Counted from the stretch's first letter, positions 6,814 to 16,423 are shown. The stretch is DNA of 53,274 bases from Desulforhabdus sp. TSK (GCF_022836495.1 NZ_BQXM01000037.1:1-53274); one strand, 5' to 3'. Notes: generated from the letters alone by a model not told the origin. Made by a program: numbers and translations.

Positions 6814-9057
6814 TCAAATGTCCATGGGCAATATGAAGTAAAAGGTGGCGCCGCCTTCAGGGTTGTTCCGGGCCCCGATCGTCCCACCGTGGGCCTTGAT
6901 GATGGACCGACTGATGGAAAGACCCATGCCCAGCCCGTCCACCTTCTTGGTACAGAAGGGTTCGAACAGGCGATCCATAAAATCTTTGTCGATGCCGGTA
7001 CCCGAGTCTCTGACAGAGACCATGACCGAGTGACTGTCCTGAACCACTGTTGTGATGACCAATTGTCTTGATTTCTGCGGGGTATCCTTCATGGCGGCTG
7101 CAGCGTTCAGCACCAGGTTCAAGAGCACCTGCTGCAGTTGGATGCGATCCCCCAGGACGGCGGGCTGCCGGGAATCCAGTTCGGTCACCAGGGAGGTCTC
7201 CTCCAGGGGCGACGCTGTCCGGACCAGCGCCAGGGTTTCCTGGACAGCCTCATTCAATCTCACCGTTTCGCGCCGGGAAGGCTCCTTCTTCACAAGATTC
7301 CGTATCCCCTGGATCACCTCGCTTGCCCTTTTATCATCCTGTATAATATCCGACAGGATTTTCCGAACCTCATCCAAATCAGGGGGATTAGCGGAGAGGA
7401 AACGCTGCGCCGCGCCGGCATTGCAGAGAATGGCCGTGAGGGGCTGGTTGATCTCATGGGCCAGCGAGGTGGCCAGTTCCCCGATGGTGACCGTTCTCGT
7501 GACATGGGCGAGTGCTTCCCTGTGCTGTTGCGCCTCCAGCTCGGCATTCTTTCGGTCGGTGATGTCCCGGTTACTGGCCCGAATGCCCAGGAATTCACCG
7601 CGCTCATCGGTCACCAGCCTGCACACATGCTCGATCCAGCGGACACTTCCATCCGGAGTTCGAATGCGCAATTGAATGGTACGGAACGGGTGCTCCAAGG
7701 GATTGGCACGAACATGCTCTTCCCAAATGGCATGGTCCTCCGGATCAAGAATTCTGCCAAAAAGCGAAGGGTCTTCCATGAAATGCCGAGATGAATAGCC
7801 GGTGATGCGTTCGCACGAGGGAGAATTATAGAGCAGCCTCCCGTCGGGCGCTGACCAATACTCCCAATCGTGGGTGAAATCGGCCACTGTCCGATATTTC
7901 AACTCGGCCTCGCGAAGCGCGCGATCCGCGAGGCGTTGTTTGCGGAGACTGACGATGAGGGCGGATATGAGGAATGCCTGGATAAAAAGGATCGCGGCAA
8001 TCCCCAGGATCTGCCATCTGTATGTTTCCCACAGGGAAAACTCCCTGTAGCGCACAATGCTTCCCGGCGGTAGTTTTTCTTTAGAAATTCCCCAGCGCTT
8101 GAGCCAGCGTGCGTCGAAAACATATTGGATTCCACTCCCATCGGAAGATTCCACATGGCCAGGCTTTTCTCCTCGCAGGATGCGAAGAGCTACCCCGGCT
8201 ACCCTGGCTCCATGAGCCGTGTGACTCAGAACGTGTCCCCCCACGATCCCGGACCCGATGTACGATTCGGCAACGCTGTAGATCGGCGCGTTCGCCTCCT
8301 CGGCAATGAGGGCAAGCACATCGGGGGATTTGAATGCTTTCCCGTTGCCATCCTTGAAAACAGACATGTAAAACAGCAGGGAGTGCTCAGGCAGTTGAGA
8401 TGCGCGCTGGATGAGCTCTTCCATGGGGAGACCGGACAGGTAGTGGAATTCAACCCGGCTCTCGAAATTGCGAAAACGCTCTCTGGCCATCCCTTCCAAC
8501 GATCGATCGAACTGTGAAGCGCCGGTCACGACAAAAACATTGCGGACGTCGGGATGAAGACGCATGGCCAGAGCCAGTGTTCCCTCCACATCGAGCACGT
8601 CCGTTACCACTGCCGCAACGGGCACCTCCAAGGGAGCGCCCAGGAGCCTGGGGTCCTGTTCGCTGAGGATGACGGGGACCTGACGTAAGGATTCCGGACC
8701 GTATCTCTCGAGAAAATCGAGGGATGGCCGTAAATTGGCAACAATGAGATCCATCTTCGGGTTGGAATACTTTTCATGGTATAGGTCCATCAACTTCTCG
8801 TAGTAGCGCTCGTCCGGGAATCGCGTCAGGTCCATGCATTCGAGGTAGAGCTCGAACTGGTAGTCCTTGGAAGCAGACAGCACGGATCGGAAGCCGTTGT
8901 CAAGATTGAGGAACCCCGGCATGTTGCTCTCGTAAGGGAACAGAACCAGGATGCGCTTTGTAGGTACTGCTGCCGATGCATCTCGAGGAATCAGGAGAAG
9001 AAACAGCCCCAGGATCAAAATTGCAATGGATTTTATTGTATATCGCAAGGATCTCAT
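6814..9057 (-). CDS. Membrane sensor histidine kinase with ABC-substrate-binding-like sensor and PAS domain
   Basis: 747 residues. A signal/anchor segment at the start (IAILILGLFLLLIP) is followed by a large extracytoplasmic region of about 310 residues resembling the ABC substrate-binding (DUF534-like) fold: RILVLFPYESNMPGFL, DLIVANLRPSLDFL, APIYSVAESYIGSGIVGG. A transmembrane helix near residue 360 (ILGIAAILFIQAFLISALIV) leads to a PAS domain ending in GIRASNRDITDRK. The kinase core is FixL-like, with H-box LAHEINQPLTA, N-box VLNAAAA, and G-boxes DSGTGID and GLGMGLSISRS. The ligand is unknown; tripartite or sugar-like small molecules are typical for such sensors. It heads an operon with the FixJ-type regulator. 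Confidence 0.9.
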   Translation of the reverse strand: MRSLRYTIKSIAILILGLFLLLIPRDASAAVPTKRILVLFPYESNMPGFLNLDNGFRSVLSASKDYQFELYLECMDLTRFPDERYYEKLMDLYHEKYSNPKMDLIVANLRPSLDFLERYGPESLRQVPVILSEQDPRLLGAPLEVPVAAVVTDVLDVEGTLALAMRLHPDVRNVFVVTGASQFDRSLEGMARERFRNFESRVEFHYLSGLPMEELIQRASQLPEHSLLFYMSVFKDGNGKAFKSPDVLALIAEEANAPIYSVAESYIGSGIVGGHVLSHTAHGARVAGVALRILRGEKPGHVESSDGSGIQYVFDARWLKRWGISKEKLPPGSIVRYREFSLWETYRWQILGIAAILFIQAFLISALIVSLRKQRLADRALREAELKYRTVADFTHDWEYWSAPDGRLLYNSPSCERITGYSSRHFMEDPSLFGRILDPEDHAIWEEHVRANPLEHPFRTIQLRIRTPDGSVRWIEHVCRLVTDERGEFLGIRASNRDITDRKNAELEAQQHREALAHVTRTVTIGELATSLAHEINQPLTAILCNAGAAQRFLSANPPDLDEVRKILSDIIQDDKRASEVIQGIRNLVKKEPSRRETVRLNEAVQETLALVRTASPLEETSLVTELDSRQPAVLGDRIQLQQVLLNLVLNAAAAMKDTPQKSRQLVITTVVQDSHSVMVSVRDSGTGIDKDFMDRLFEPFCTKKVDGLGMGLSISRSIIKAHGGTIGARNNPEGGATFYFILPMDI

Positions 9058-9293
9058 CGGATGATCGTTTTCAAATAACCCCGGGGGACAGAATGCTTCA
9101 GCTCACCACAGGCTTTTAGAGTAAGCCATTCAAGCTGTCAAGGCAATGAGAACCTTGGCCGGGACCACCCTGCCTACTCCACCCCATGCGATGTACCGGT
9201 CTTTCCTGGATGGTGACAGGTGCTCCGTCGGTCTGTGGACGCTTTATGGCAGGGTGGACTTGACAAGGTCTTTCGATTTGTTGGTTCCCTGTT

Positions 9294-9360
9294 CTTTTGT
9301 AGGAGCGGCTTCCAGCCGCGACAGTCTTACTGTCGCGGCTGGAAGCCGCTCCTACAAAAG
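9294..9360. repeat. Perfect 32-base-arm inverted repeat (TTTTGTAGGAGCGGC family)
   Basis: The arm at 9294-9325 begins CTTTTGTAGGAGCGGCTTCC and is exactly complementary to 9329-9360, with a 3-base loop CTT. It belongs to a dispersed family also seen at 16359-16423 and 24619-24689. It lies about 40 bases upstream of the start at 9402, between divergent genes. The rest of the gap 9061-9293 shows nothing I can name. Confidence 0.9.
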
Positions 9361-9401
9361 TCAAGCTTTGACCATTTGCAGTGTATCATGGAGGAGTTTC
9401 G

Positions 9402-11084
9402 ATGGAAGAGTCCACGAGGTCCCACGCAGCAAGGCTGGCGATTCGCAACTTCAGAATCGCCGCAGACGCTCTCCTGTTGATCGGTCGTTTCAAGTTGAAC
9501 GGCCGATCTGGTCAGGTCCTGCAAGATGCCTTGAAAACTCTCAGTCCCGAAATTTACGGGACCATGAACGATCCCAGGAGCATCGAGCTCAGGGGTCTTG
9601 AGTACGTCATGGACAGACTGCCGCGCGGGATCGAGGAATGCACGCGTTTCGTCATGACCTCTGAAGAAGATTTAGGGGACACGCCATTCGTAATGCTCGA
9701 GCCGCCTAAGCGCAGGAGGACATCCTATCGAATCAACGAAAGGGAGATGTGCTTTGTTATCACACGTGGTTTCAGCGAGATATACGACATCTTGACGCAC
9801 CTGACATTTTTGAACATCGAGGCCAAGAACATTCACAGCAAAATGAGGGATCAAGAGGGGGATCTGACGACGGAATGGAAGGAATTCGAGAAGTTCATGG
9901 AAGCAGAAAATGAAATGGATGGTGAAGGTCTCAATCGCGCACTATGGAACCTCAGCATCCTCCTGGGGAGGACATTTCATGAAACAAAAAGCAGCTATGA
10001 ATACTTTGAGAAATCCAGGAAGGAGTTGAATGCCGGCAACGGTCTCTTCAAAATTGTTCACAGTCTCGCAAAAGGCATCGAATACCAGATCGATCAGCAG
10101 GTTGATGTAGAGATCCAGTTCACGCCGGATTTGAGCTATGTCATCCTACATCAGGTATACGGAAAACGATGGGCCAGGAATATCCTCGAGCAGCTTCTGG
10201 AACTGAATTTAGAGAAACGCCCTCTGCACTTGATCAGCTCGAACCTCCACAGCGTTCTCAATCTTCTGTATGGCTGCGCGGCGGCCGAGGCCGGCCAGGA
10301 TCGGAGAATCACTTCTGATCTTTATTCTTTTGTTCAAGATGTGCGAAATAGAAGCCACGAAGTCAAGGAGTATGCGGGCAAACACGGCTTCTACGAGGTC
10401 CCGGATACGAGCGGTGCCCATATCGATTGTCAGATCATCGATACTGCACAGCTCAACCACGAGAGTCTACACCCTGATCTTCGGATCGACCTGCAAGCCC
10501 TGCCAGACGAAAAGCCGGTGATTCTCGTAATGGACTATGCATTTGGAACGCAGGCATTTGAGTTGATCGATTCTCTGTTGGAGCCCCTGATGATCGGAGG
10601 AGAAGAAAAAGACATGAACCTCTGTTCCATATCCATCATGGGAAAAGCGGGAACACTCTGCGGAAAGAAGGGCGACATCATGATACCGACTGCTCATGTC
10701 GTCGAAGGCTCCGCCCATAATTACATCCTGGACAACGACCTGACCGCAGCTGATTTCGAAGGTTATAAGGAGGTCTTCGTCGGTCCTGTCATCACGGTGC
10801 TGGGTACCTCTTTGCAAAATCGGGACGTGCTTGAAACGTTCCGAAGCACCAGCTGGAAAGCCGTGGGGCTGGAAATGGAAGGCGGGCATTACCACCGCGC
10901 CATCAGCGCCGCACTGATTCGACATCATATCTCCAAGGACGTGAAAGTCCGCTATGCCTATTATGCGTCGGACAATCCCCTCAAGAGTGGTCAGACCCTC
11001 GCTTCGGGCAGCCTCGGAGCCGAAGGGGTCCGACCCACCTACATGATCACCAGGTGCATTCTGGAAAAGATCTTCAGGTCCTGA
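9402..11084 (+). CDS. DUF6909-like protein with nucleoside-phosphorylase-like C-terminus
   Basis: 560 residues; the start is the ATG at 9402, five bases after GGAGGAG. The N-terminal 320 residues are mostly helical with no motif I recognise. The C-terminal 200 residues look like the phosphorylase superfamily: a strand PVILVMDYAFGTQAFE, SISIMGKAGTLCGKKGDIMIP, and the hallmark GLEMEGGHYHRA, which matches the ribose-binding MEM/EMEG signature of purine nucleoside phosphorylases and MTA/SAH nucleosidases. The end (YASDNPLKSGQTL) also fits the region that contacts the base. A nucleotide or base-releasing activity is therefore plausible but unproven. It stands alone on the plus strand between minus-strand operons. 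Confidence 0.6.
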   Translation: MEESTRSHAARLAIRNFRIAADALLLIGRFKLNGRSGQVLQDALKTLSPEIYGTMNDPRSIELRGLEYVMDRLPRGIEECTRFVMTSEEDLGDTPFVMLEPPKRRRTSYRINEREMCFVITRGFSEIYDILTHLTFLNIEAKNIHSKMRDQEGDLTTEWKEFEKFMEAENEMDGEGLNRALWNLSILLGRTFHETKSSYEYFEKSRKELNAGNGLFKIVHSLAKGIEYQIDQQVDVEIQFTPDLSYVILHQVYGKRWARNILEQLLELNLEKRPLHLISSNLHSVLNLLYGCAAAEAGQDRRITSDLYSFVQDVRNRSHEVKEYAGKHGFYEVPDTSGAHIDCQIIDTAQLNHESLHPDLRIDLQALPDEKPVILVMDYAFGTQAFELIDSLLEPLMIGGEEKDMNLCSISIMGKAGTLCGKKGDIMIPTAHVVEGSAHNYILDNDLTAADFEGYKEVFVGPVITVLGTSLQNRDVLETFRSTSWKAVGLEMEGGHYHRAISAALIRHHISKDVKVRYAYYASDNPLKSGQTLASGSLGAEGVRPTYMITRCILEKIFRS

Positions 11085-11130
11085 GGGAAAAATCAGACAC
11101 AATCAGCATCCGTGCATGCGCGCGCCCTTC

Positions 11131-11160
11131 GTCATTCCCACCGCGGCTCGCGGGAATGAC
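11131..11160. repeat. Short GTCATTCCC...GGGAATGAC palindrome
   Basis: GTCATTCCCACCGCGGCTCG followed by CGGGAATGAC forms a stem whose outer ends belong to the dispersed GTCATTCC/GGAATGAC repeat family of this window. It lies 47 bases after the stop of the DUF6909-like gene and could also end its transcript. Confidence 0.6.
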
Positions 11161-11240
11161 CACTGGTCCGGGATGTTTTCAAGTCCCCCTTTGAAAGGGA
11201 ATGCGCTGAGACGGTCACACCCCGCGTGCCCCCCCTCGAC

Positions 11241-11350
11241 AATGTTGTTGACCTTACGTCACCCCGGTGGAAACCGGGGTCCATAAGATCTTTATTTTCC
11301 TGGATTCCGGCTTTCGCCGGAATGACGGGGCTGCTTAAGCCAACAACATT
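11241..11350. repeat. MITE-like element with AATGTTGTTG ends and CCGGAATGACG core
   Basis: AATGTTGTTG at 11241-11250 is repeated inverted as CAACAACATT at 11341-11350. Inside are a GTCACCCCGGTGG.../...GCCGGAATGACG palindrome pair. C-rich runs (CCCCCC) flank both ends. Together with the repeat at 11131 it fills most of the 365-base gap between the genes ending at 11084 and 11450. Confidence 0.55.
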
Positions 11351-11449
11351 GGCCCCCCTCGAGGGGGGAATCGCACGGTCCCATGGGATGAAAACTCTCG
11401 CCAACCCGCCCTCATGCACGCCTTTACGCCATTTGAGGCAAAACGTGTG

Positions 11450-12190
11450 CTACTGGCTGATCACCCCTCCCGTCCGAACTTCGACAAGCCGCTTCGAGAT
11501 GGTTTGCGCCCAATAGGTGAGGATATTCTCAGCATCTCCCCACTTCCACTGGGCCGCAGTCTTCAGCGACATACCGCCTTTTCGCTCATCGACCATGGCC
11601 GCCAGGCGCTCCCCTGTGAGGGAATCGGTGATTTCACCCTCCGCACGGGCCGAACCGGTAAAGGCGTAGCTATCCGTGGCAAGGGACTGGGCGGCATTGA
11701 GCAAACGCGCCTGGGGGATGACGACCGAAATCGACCTCAGGCATGGCGTGGCTGCGGTGGCATTGGTGATGGCCGTTCGCAATATCAGGACACCGGGTCC
11801 CGGCTGATCCACCAGTTTGAAATCTTTCTGAAGGTTTTCTCTGAGTGTATTGTAGAAGAAGGTGCTGAGGGTCTTTTGCTCCTCAATCGGTACCGTAGAG
11901 TTTGCTTTGTCCCAGAACTCAACGGGTACAATTATGACACTTTTATAGCTGCTCCATTGAGCGTTGGGATTGAGATAAACCAATCCAGCACGGTCCTTAC
12001 CACCAGGTTTGAGCTGGGAATAATCTCCGAGAAATCCCGAGCAAAGGAGTGCACTCTTTTCACTTTCCCCTTGACCCGTCGCATCGGCTTTGGAGGCGAC
12101 GGTCGTGGCGCACCCCAGCAATCCGGAAATCATTAAAAGTACGGCCGCTATGGCCACCAAACTTTTCACTGCCGGGTACTCTCTTTCCAT
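11450..12190 (-). CDS. DUF3313-family outer-membrane lipoprotein
   Basis: 246 residues from the ATG at 12190, with AGGAG upstream. A lipoprotein signal ends in the lipobox LLGC near residue 26, so the mature protein is lipid-anchored. The rest matches DUF3313 in pattern: GFLGDYSQLKPG near residue 55, LVYLNPNAQWSSYKSVIIVPVEFW, then a DKLV/LRTAITNA core and GSARAEGEITDSLTGERLAAMVDERKGG near the C-terminus. The function of the family is unknown. It follows the RND efflux genes by 120 bases on the same strand and may be read from the same promoter. Confidence 0.75.
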   Translation of the reverse strand: MEREYPAVKSLVAIAAVLLMISGLLGCATTVASKADATGQGESEKSALLCSGFLGDYSQLKPGGKDRAGLVYLNPNAQWSSYKSVIIVPVEFWDKANSTVPIEEQKTLSTFFYNTLRENLQKDFKLVDQPGPGVLILRTAITNATAATPCLRSISVVIPQARLLNAAQSLATDSYAFTGSARAEGEITDSLTGERLAAMVDERKGGMSLKTAAQWKWGDAENILTYWAQTISKRLVEVRTGGVISQ

Positions 12191-12309
12191 TTCAACTCCT
12201 CCTGGTAAAGTCTCTCCCTGATGAATTTTCTCTTTGCCGGCCTACCCTTCGCTAATCCACTCCAATGCCGGTCGAAAGCCCGTAAAATCAAAGTTAACAT
12301 TTTGCAGCA

Positions 12310-14733
12310 CTATCGCTTCGACATGTTGATGGTCTCGGTTTCCTGCCAGCCCCCCCCAAGGGCTTTGTAAAGCTGAACCACTGTCAGGAGCTGCTCCAGT
12401 TCGGTCCGTGCCAGGGTGGTTTCGGCGGGAAAAAGGTTTTGCTGGTTCTGTAATACCTCATAGTAGCTCGCCTTGCCCGACACGTACCGCTTCAGAGCAA
12501 CCTGGACCGCTTCCTCGTAGGCCTTCACCGTACGCAACTGCTGGGTGCGGGTTGCCGCAAGCTTCTGTCGGGAAATCAGGGCGTTGGAAACTTCCTGGAA
12601 AGCGTTCAGAGTCGTCTGCTCGTACTTCAGCCTGGCTTCTTCCCAAACCGCCTTCGCCTGTCGATATTGCGCGACCAGTGTGCCGCCCTGGAAAAGGGGA
12701 CCCGCCATGGAGCCCCCAACAGACCAGAGGTTCGATTTGCCCGATGTAAATGAAGACAGCTCCGGGCTGACTTGACCCAGCAGGGCGGTGAGGCCTATCT
12801 GGGGAAAGAAGTTCGCCGTGGCGACACCGACCTGCGCATTGGCCGCACGCAGATTCTGTTCGGCCTGGCGTATGTCCGGACGCCGCTCCATCAATGCGGA
12901 CGGCAGTCCTGCGGGGATTTCGGGTGGGCTGTACTGGTCGAGCAGGGCCGCACCGCGATCAACCGGTCCAGGATTGCGCCCCAGGAGAACATTGATCTGA
13001 TTTTCTTTCAGCACGATCTGCCGCTCGATCTCGGGAATGTTGGCTGCGGCGGTACCCACCAGCGCCTCGGCGCTGGCAGTCTCCAGCTTGGAAGCCACCC
13101 CTCCTTCAAACCGCTGAGTGAAAATCTTCAAGGTTTCCTCAAAGGACTGTGCATTCTTCTTGGTGATCTCCAGCTGGCTCAGCATGCTGTAGCCGACGAT
13201 GGACGAGTAGTATTTCACTCCCGGCGTCTTGCTCAGAATTTCTTCCGCCTGCCTCATGACTTCATCGGTGCGCTGCAGCGAAGCCGCATCGGGCAACTGC
13301 ACTCCGGCGTACATGTAGCCTTGATCCTCCTCCGGCAGGAAGCTCATGGGAATACCCTTGCCGAGAAAACCCGCAAACACCGTGATACCCGCCAGGAGCA
13401 GAAGCGATATGAGGCTCCTCCGAATGAGCAGTCTGCACGTGCTGACGTACCCACCTGTAGCACGGTCGAACATGTGGTGCTCGACGGCCTCCACCACCAC
13501 GATGGCGTCATCCACGACCAAACCGATGGCGAGCACCAGTCCGAAGAGAGACAAAGTGTTGATGGAGAAGCCAAAGAGGGGAAAAAGTGCGAAGGTCCCC
13601 ACGAGGGAGACCGGCACTGCCAGGAGCGGGATCAAAGTGGCGCGCCAGCCCTGGAGAAACAGGAAGACCACGATGATCACGAGGGCGAGGGCTTCATACA
13701 GCGTTTTCTGGATCTCCTTCATGCCTTCGGTGACGGCCAGGGTGGTGTCGAGGGCGATGGCATAGTCGAGGTCCGGGGGAAAGCTCTCCTTGAGCCGCTC
13801 CATGAGCTTTTTCGCCCCTTCCGCAGCCTCAATGGCGTTGGATCCCGGCAGCTGGTAGAGCGCCACGAGGGCTGCAGGCTTCCCATTCAGGCGGCCAATG
13901 AGGTTGTAGGTCTGAGATCCCAGTTCAATACGGGCGACATCTTTGAGACGCACGAAAGACCCGTCCGGCTGCGCTCTAATGATGATTTCGCCGAATTCCT
14001 GCTCGCTTTGCAAACGCCCCTGGGCACGAACCGCGTACGTGAACTCCTGCCCGGGAGGTACGGGCTCCGCGCCGATCTGGCCGGCGGGGTTCACGGTGTT
14101 TTGCGTCTTGATGGCGTTGACGATTTCGGGGATGGTGATGTTGAGCTTGGCCAGCTGGTCGGGCTTTACCCAGAAGCGCATGGAATACTGGCCCGCACCG
14201 AAGATCGTGACACTGGCGATCCCGGGCACGCGGGTCATCTGGTCGTTGATGTTGATATAAGAGTAATTGGCGAGGAAGATGCCGTCGTAGGTCCCGTTGG
14301 GTGAGTAAAGCGCGAACATGATGAGGGGGGCGGACGTGGACTTTTGCACCGTGACGCCGTAATCACGGACATCCGACGGCATTTGGGACTCGGCCTGCCC
14401 CTGGCGCATCTGTGCCAGGATCTGATCGGTGTTGGGATCGGTCTTCACATCGAAATTGACGTATAGCGTCATCTGCCCGTTGTTGGCATTGAGGGAATAC
14501 ATGTAATTCATGTTGTCCACACCGGACATCTGCTGTTCGATGGGTGTCGCGACGGACTGCTCGACGGTGACCGCATCGGCACCGGTGTAGGTGGTCTTCA
14601 CCTGGATTTCCAGAGGGACAATGTTGGGAAACTGGGCGATGGGCAAACCCGACATCGCCACCAACCCAATGATGACCATCAGGATGGAAATCACCATGGC
14701 GACGATGGGGCGGTTGATAAAGAACTTGGCCAT
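12310..14733 (-). pseudogene. RND efflux pump fused in frame to the C-terminal half of an outer-membrane factor by internal deletions
   Basis: One 807-codon frame joins pieces of two normally separate proteins. Residues 1-420 are the first part of an AcrB/HAE1-type permease (FFINRPI, GADAVTVEQSVATPIE, TM4 with the proton-relay GLVVDDAIVVVE). At about residue 421 the sequence jumps to the start of the second half (FDRATGGYVSTC to SFLPEEDQGY), skipping about 100 residues including TM5-TM6. At about residue 519 (near 13175) it jumps again into the middle of a NodT-type TolC-like protein (LEITKKN, LLGRNPGPVDRG, ERRPDIRQAEQNLRAANAQVG, PLFQGG). The last RND half with TM8-TM12 and the outer-membrane factor N-terminus are missing. 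The product cannot be a working pump. A natural deletion or a collapsed assembly would both explain it. Confidence 0.8.
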
Positions 14734-14736
14734 GGT

Positions 14737-16005
14737 TTATTCCTTCTTGGGAGTGGGGGTTGGCACGGGCTTTGGCTCGGGCTTCGGCGATGAGCCTGAG
14801 GGCGAATTCGATTCCACCTGCACGGGCTTGGGGCTCACCAGCATGCCTTCTTTCACCTTTTGAATTCCCTCCACAATGACGCGCTCACCCGGCTGCAGGC
14901 CGCTGGAAATGACCCACAGGTTCTCCACACGCTCCCCCGTCTTGACCGAACGAATGTTGACCTTGTTGTCGGGATTCACCACCGCGACCTGATAGCTCCC
15001 CTGCAGTTCAATGACCGCCCTCTGGGGAATCATGATGGCTCCCTTTTTCACGTCCATAATGGCGCGCACCCGACCAAACTGCCCTGGACGCAGCACATTC
15101 CCTGGATTGGGGAAAAGGGTTGCAAGACGAATGGTGCCGGTCTTCACGTCCACCTGCCGCTCGGCAAAGGAGAATTCTCCCTTGTAAGGATAGACGCTGC
15201 CGTCAGCCAGGATAAGATCCAGCTTTTGACGCGCAGCCTCGGGCATGGCTCCGCTTTTGGGGACTCCCCGAATTAAAACCATGTATTCCTGTTCGCTGAT
15301 GGGGAAATAGACCTTGATGGGATCCACCGTGGAAACCATAGTCAGCTCTCCTGTCTGACTCGGGCCGACCAGGTCGCCGATCTGGGCGTTGGCACTGCCG
15401 GCAATGCCGTCGACGGGAGAGGTGATCCTGGTGAAGCTGAGATTCAGTCTGGCCTGTTCGACGTTTGCTTCCGCCGCCTGGACCCCGGCTTTCGCGGCAA
15501 GATCGGCCTGGACCGCGTCGTCGAGCTCCTGTTGACTGATGGCGCTCTCCTTGGCCAGGGGCCGATAGCGTTTCACGTCCAGTTGGGTTTTTCCTAACTT
15601 CGCCTTGGCAATTGCCAGCTGAGCTTCGGCCAGGTCCAATGCAGCTTTGAAGGTCCGAGGATCGATCTCGAACAAGAGATCGCCTTTCTTCACCGATGCG
15701 CCCTCTTTGTATGCCTGCCTGGCGAGATACGCCGTCACCTGCGCCCTGATTTTGGCATTCACGAGTCCTTCCGTCGTGCCGATCCATTCGGAATAAACGG
15801 GCAAATCCTTCTGGACAACGGTTGCGACCTCGACTTCAGGGGCTGAAGGTACCTGTGCCTGAACTGTTTCCTCCAACCCGGCCCAGAGGATGAAGCACGC
15901 TGATGCCAGAAGGATTCCCCTGAAGCCATTCTTTACGACAAACAGCCTCAGCAGGCCGCAAACACTCTGCCGACGTCTCACACTCAATGCCTTTTCATCT
16001 TGCAT
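14737..16005 (-). CDS. RND efflux periplasmic adaptor (membrane fusion protein)
   Basis: About 422 residues from the ATG at 16005 (the frame extends upstream without support). An N-terminal anchor (GILLASACFILWAGL) is followed by the AcrA layout: a lipoyl half-motif (IRAQVTAYLARQAYKEGASVKKGDLLFEID split by the hairpin), a coiled-coil hairpin of about 70 residues (ALDLAEAQLAIAKAKLG to EANVEQARLNL), the second lipoyl half (TRITSPVDGIAG), a beta-barrel and a membrane-proximal domain (VIVEGIQKVKEGMLV). The C-terminal tail is Pro/Lys-rich (PKPEPKPVPTPTPKKE). It sits three bases upstream of the RND gene. Two palindromes lie about 205 and 260 bases upstream of the start. Confidence 0.9.
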   Translation of the reverse strand: MQDEKALSVRRRQSVCGLLRLFVVKNGFRGILLASACFILWAGLEETVQAQVPSAPEVEVATVVQKDLPVYSEWIGTTEGLVNAKIRAQVTAYLARQAYKEGASVKKGDLLFEIDPRTFKAALDLAEAQLAIAKAKLGKTQLDVKRYRPLAKESAISQQELDDAVQADLAAKAGVQAAEANVEQARLNLSFTRITSPVDGIAGSANAQIGDLVGPSQTGELTMVSTVDPIKVYFPISEQEYMVLIRGVPKSGAMPEAARQKLDLILADGSVYPYKGEFSFAERQVDVKTGTIRLATLFPNPGNVLRPGQFGRVRAIMDVKKGAIMIPQRAVIELQGSYQVAVVNPDNKVNIRSVKTGERVENLWVISSGLQPGERVIVEGIQKVKEGMLVSPKPVQVESNSPSGSSPKPEPKPVPTPTPKKE

Positions 16006-16209
16006 AGGGTCACTTCTGAATGATTCTGAACCAGACAGTTGACACACCCAAAGGAAAGGGACCGATTTCCCCAGTGAATGCATGATAGAGAATACTGCGC
16101 ACAGGCTTCTGATTTGCCGTTTGGCTTCGATGATTATGGAGCATATCGTCACAGCACGGCTAAATGGGTTTCAGAGTGGAGCATATTATCTGGAGGTCCG
16201 TGAAAGTGC

Positions 16210-16229
16210 TATTGGACTTTGGTCCAATA
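16210..16229. promoter_or_regulatory. Second copy of TATTGGAC-TTTG-GTCCAATA
   Basis: Identical to the site at 6153-6172, here with arms extended to 10 bases (GCTATTGGAC/GTCCAATAGC, 16208-16231). It lies about 205 bases upstream of the efflux adaptor start and in the gap between that operon and the channel/antiporter genes. Sequence and spacing are seen; its use as an operator is inferred. Confidence 0.6.
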
Positions 16230-16264
16230 GCTCGATATCGTGCATGGAATGCGCCCTGCATCGC

Positions 16265-16284
16265 TACCGGGCTTTGGCCCGGTA
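16265..16284. promoter_or_regulatory. Variant palindrome TACCGGGC-TTTG-GCCCGGTA
   Basis: Same layout as the neighbouring site (8-base arms, centre TTTG, TA ends), with three changed positions in each arm that keep pairing intact. Its centre is 55 bases from that of the copy at 16210-16229, close to five helical turns. It could be a second, weaker or differently read operator half of a pair. Confidence 0.45.
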
Positions 16285-16358
16285 ATACTGCGGGGCGTAT
16301 CGTGGCCCATGGAATGAACCTCCATGTTCCTATACGCATTAAGGAACGGAAACTTCAT

Positions 16359-16423
16359 TTTTGTAGGAGTGGCATCCTGCCACGACAATGAGCCGGTCGC
16401 GGCAGGATGCCGCTCCTACAAAA
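16359..16423. repeat. Inverted repeat, TTTTGTAGGAGYGGC family
   Basis: Arms 16359-16386 and 16396-16423 pair at 26 of 28 positions around a 9-base loop. It is the same family as 9294-9360 and 24619-24689, with GGCATCCTGCC in place of GGCTTCCAGCC, again a change kept on both sides of the stem. It lies about 100 bases downstream of the ion-channel gene. Confidence 0.85.

Noticed and set aside
12772-14304. Long plus-strand open frame of 510 codons
   Set aside because: It is antisense to the RND/outer-membrane frame; its translation is low-complexity, His/Gln-rich, and has no domain or ribosome binding site.
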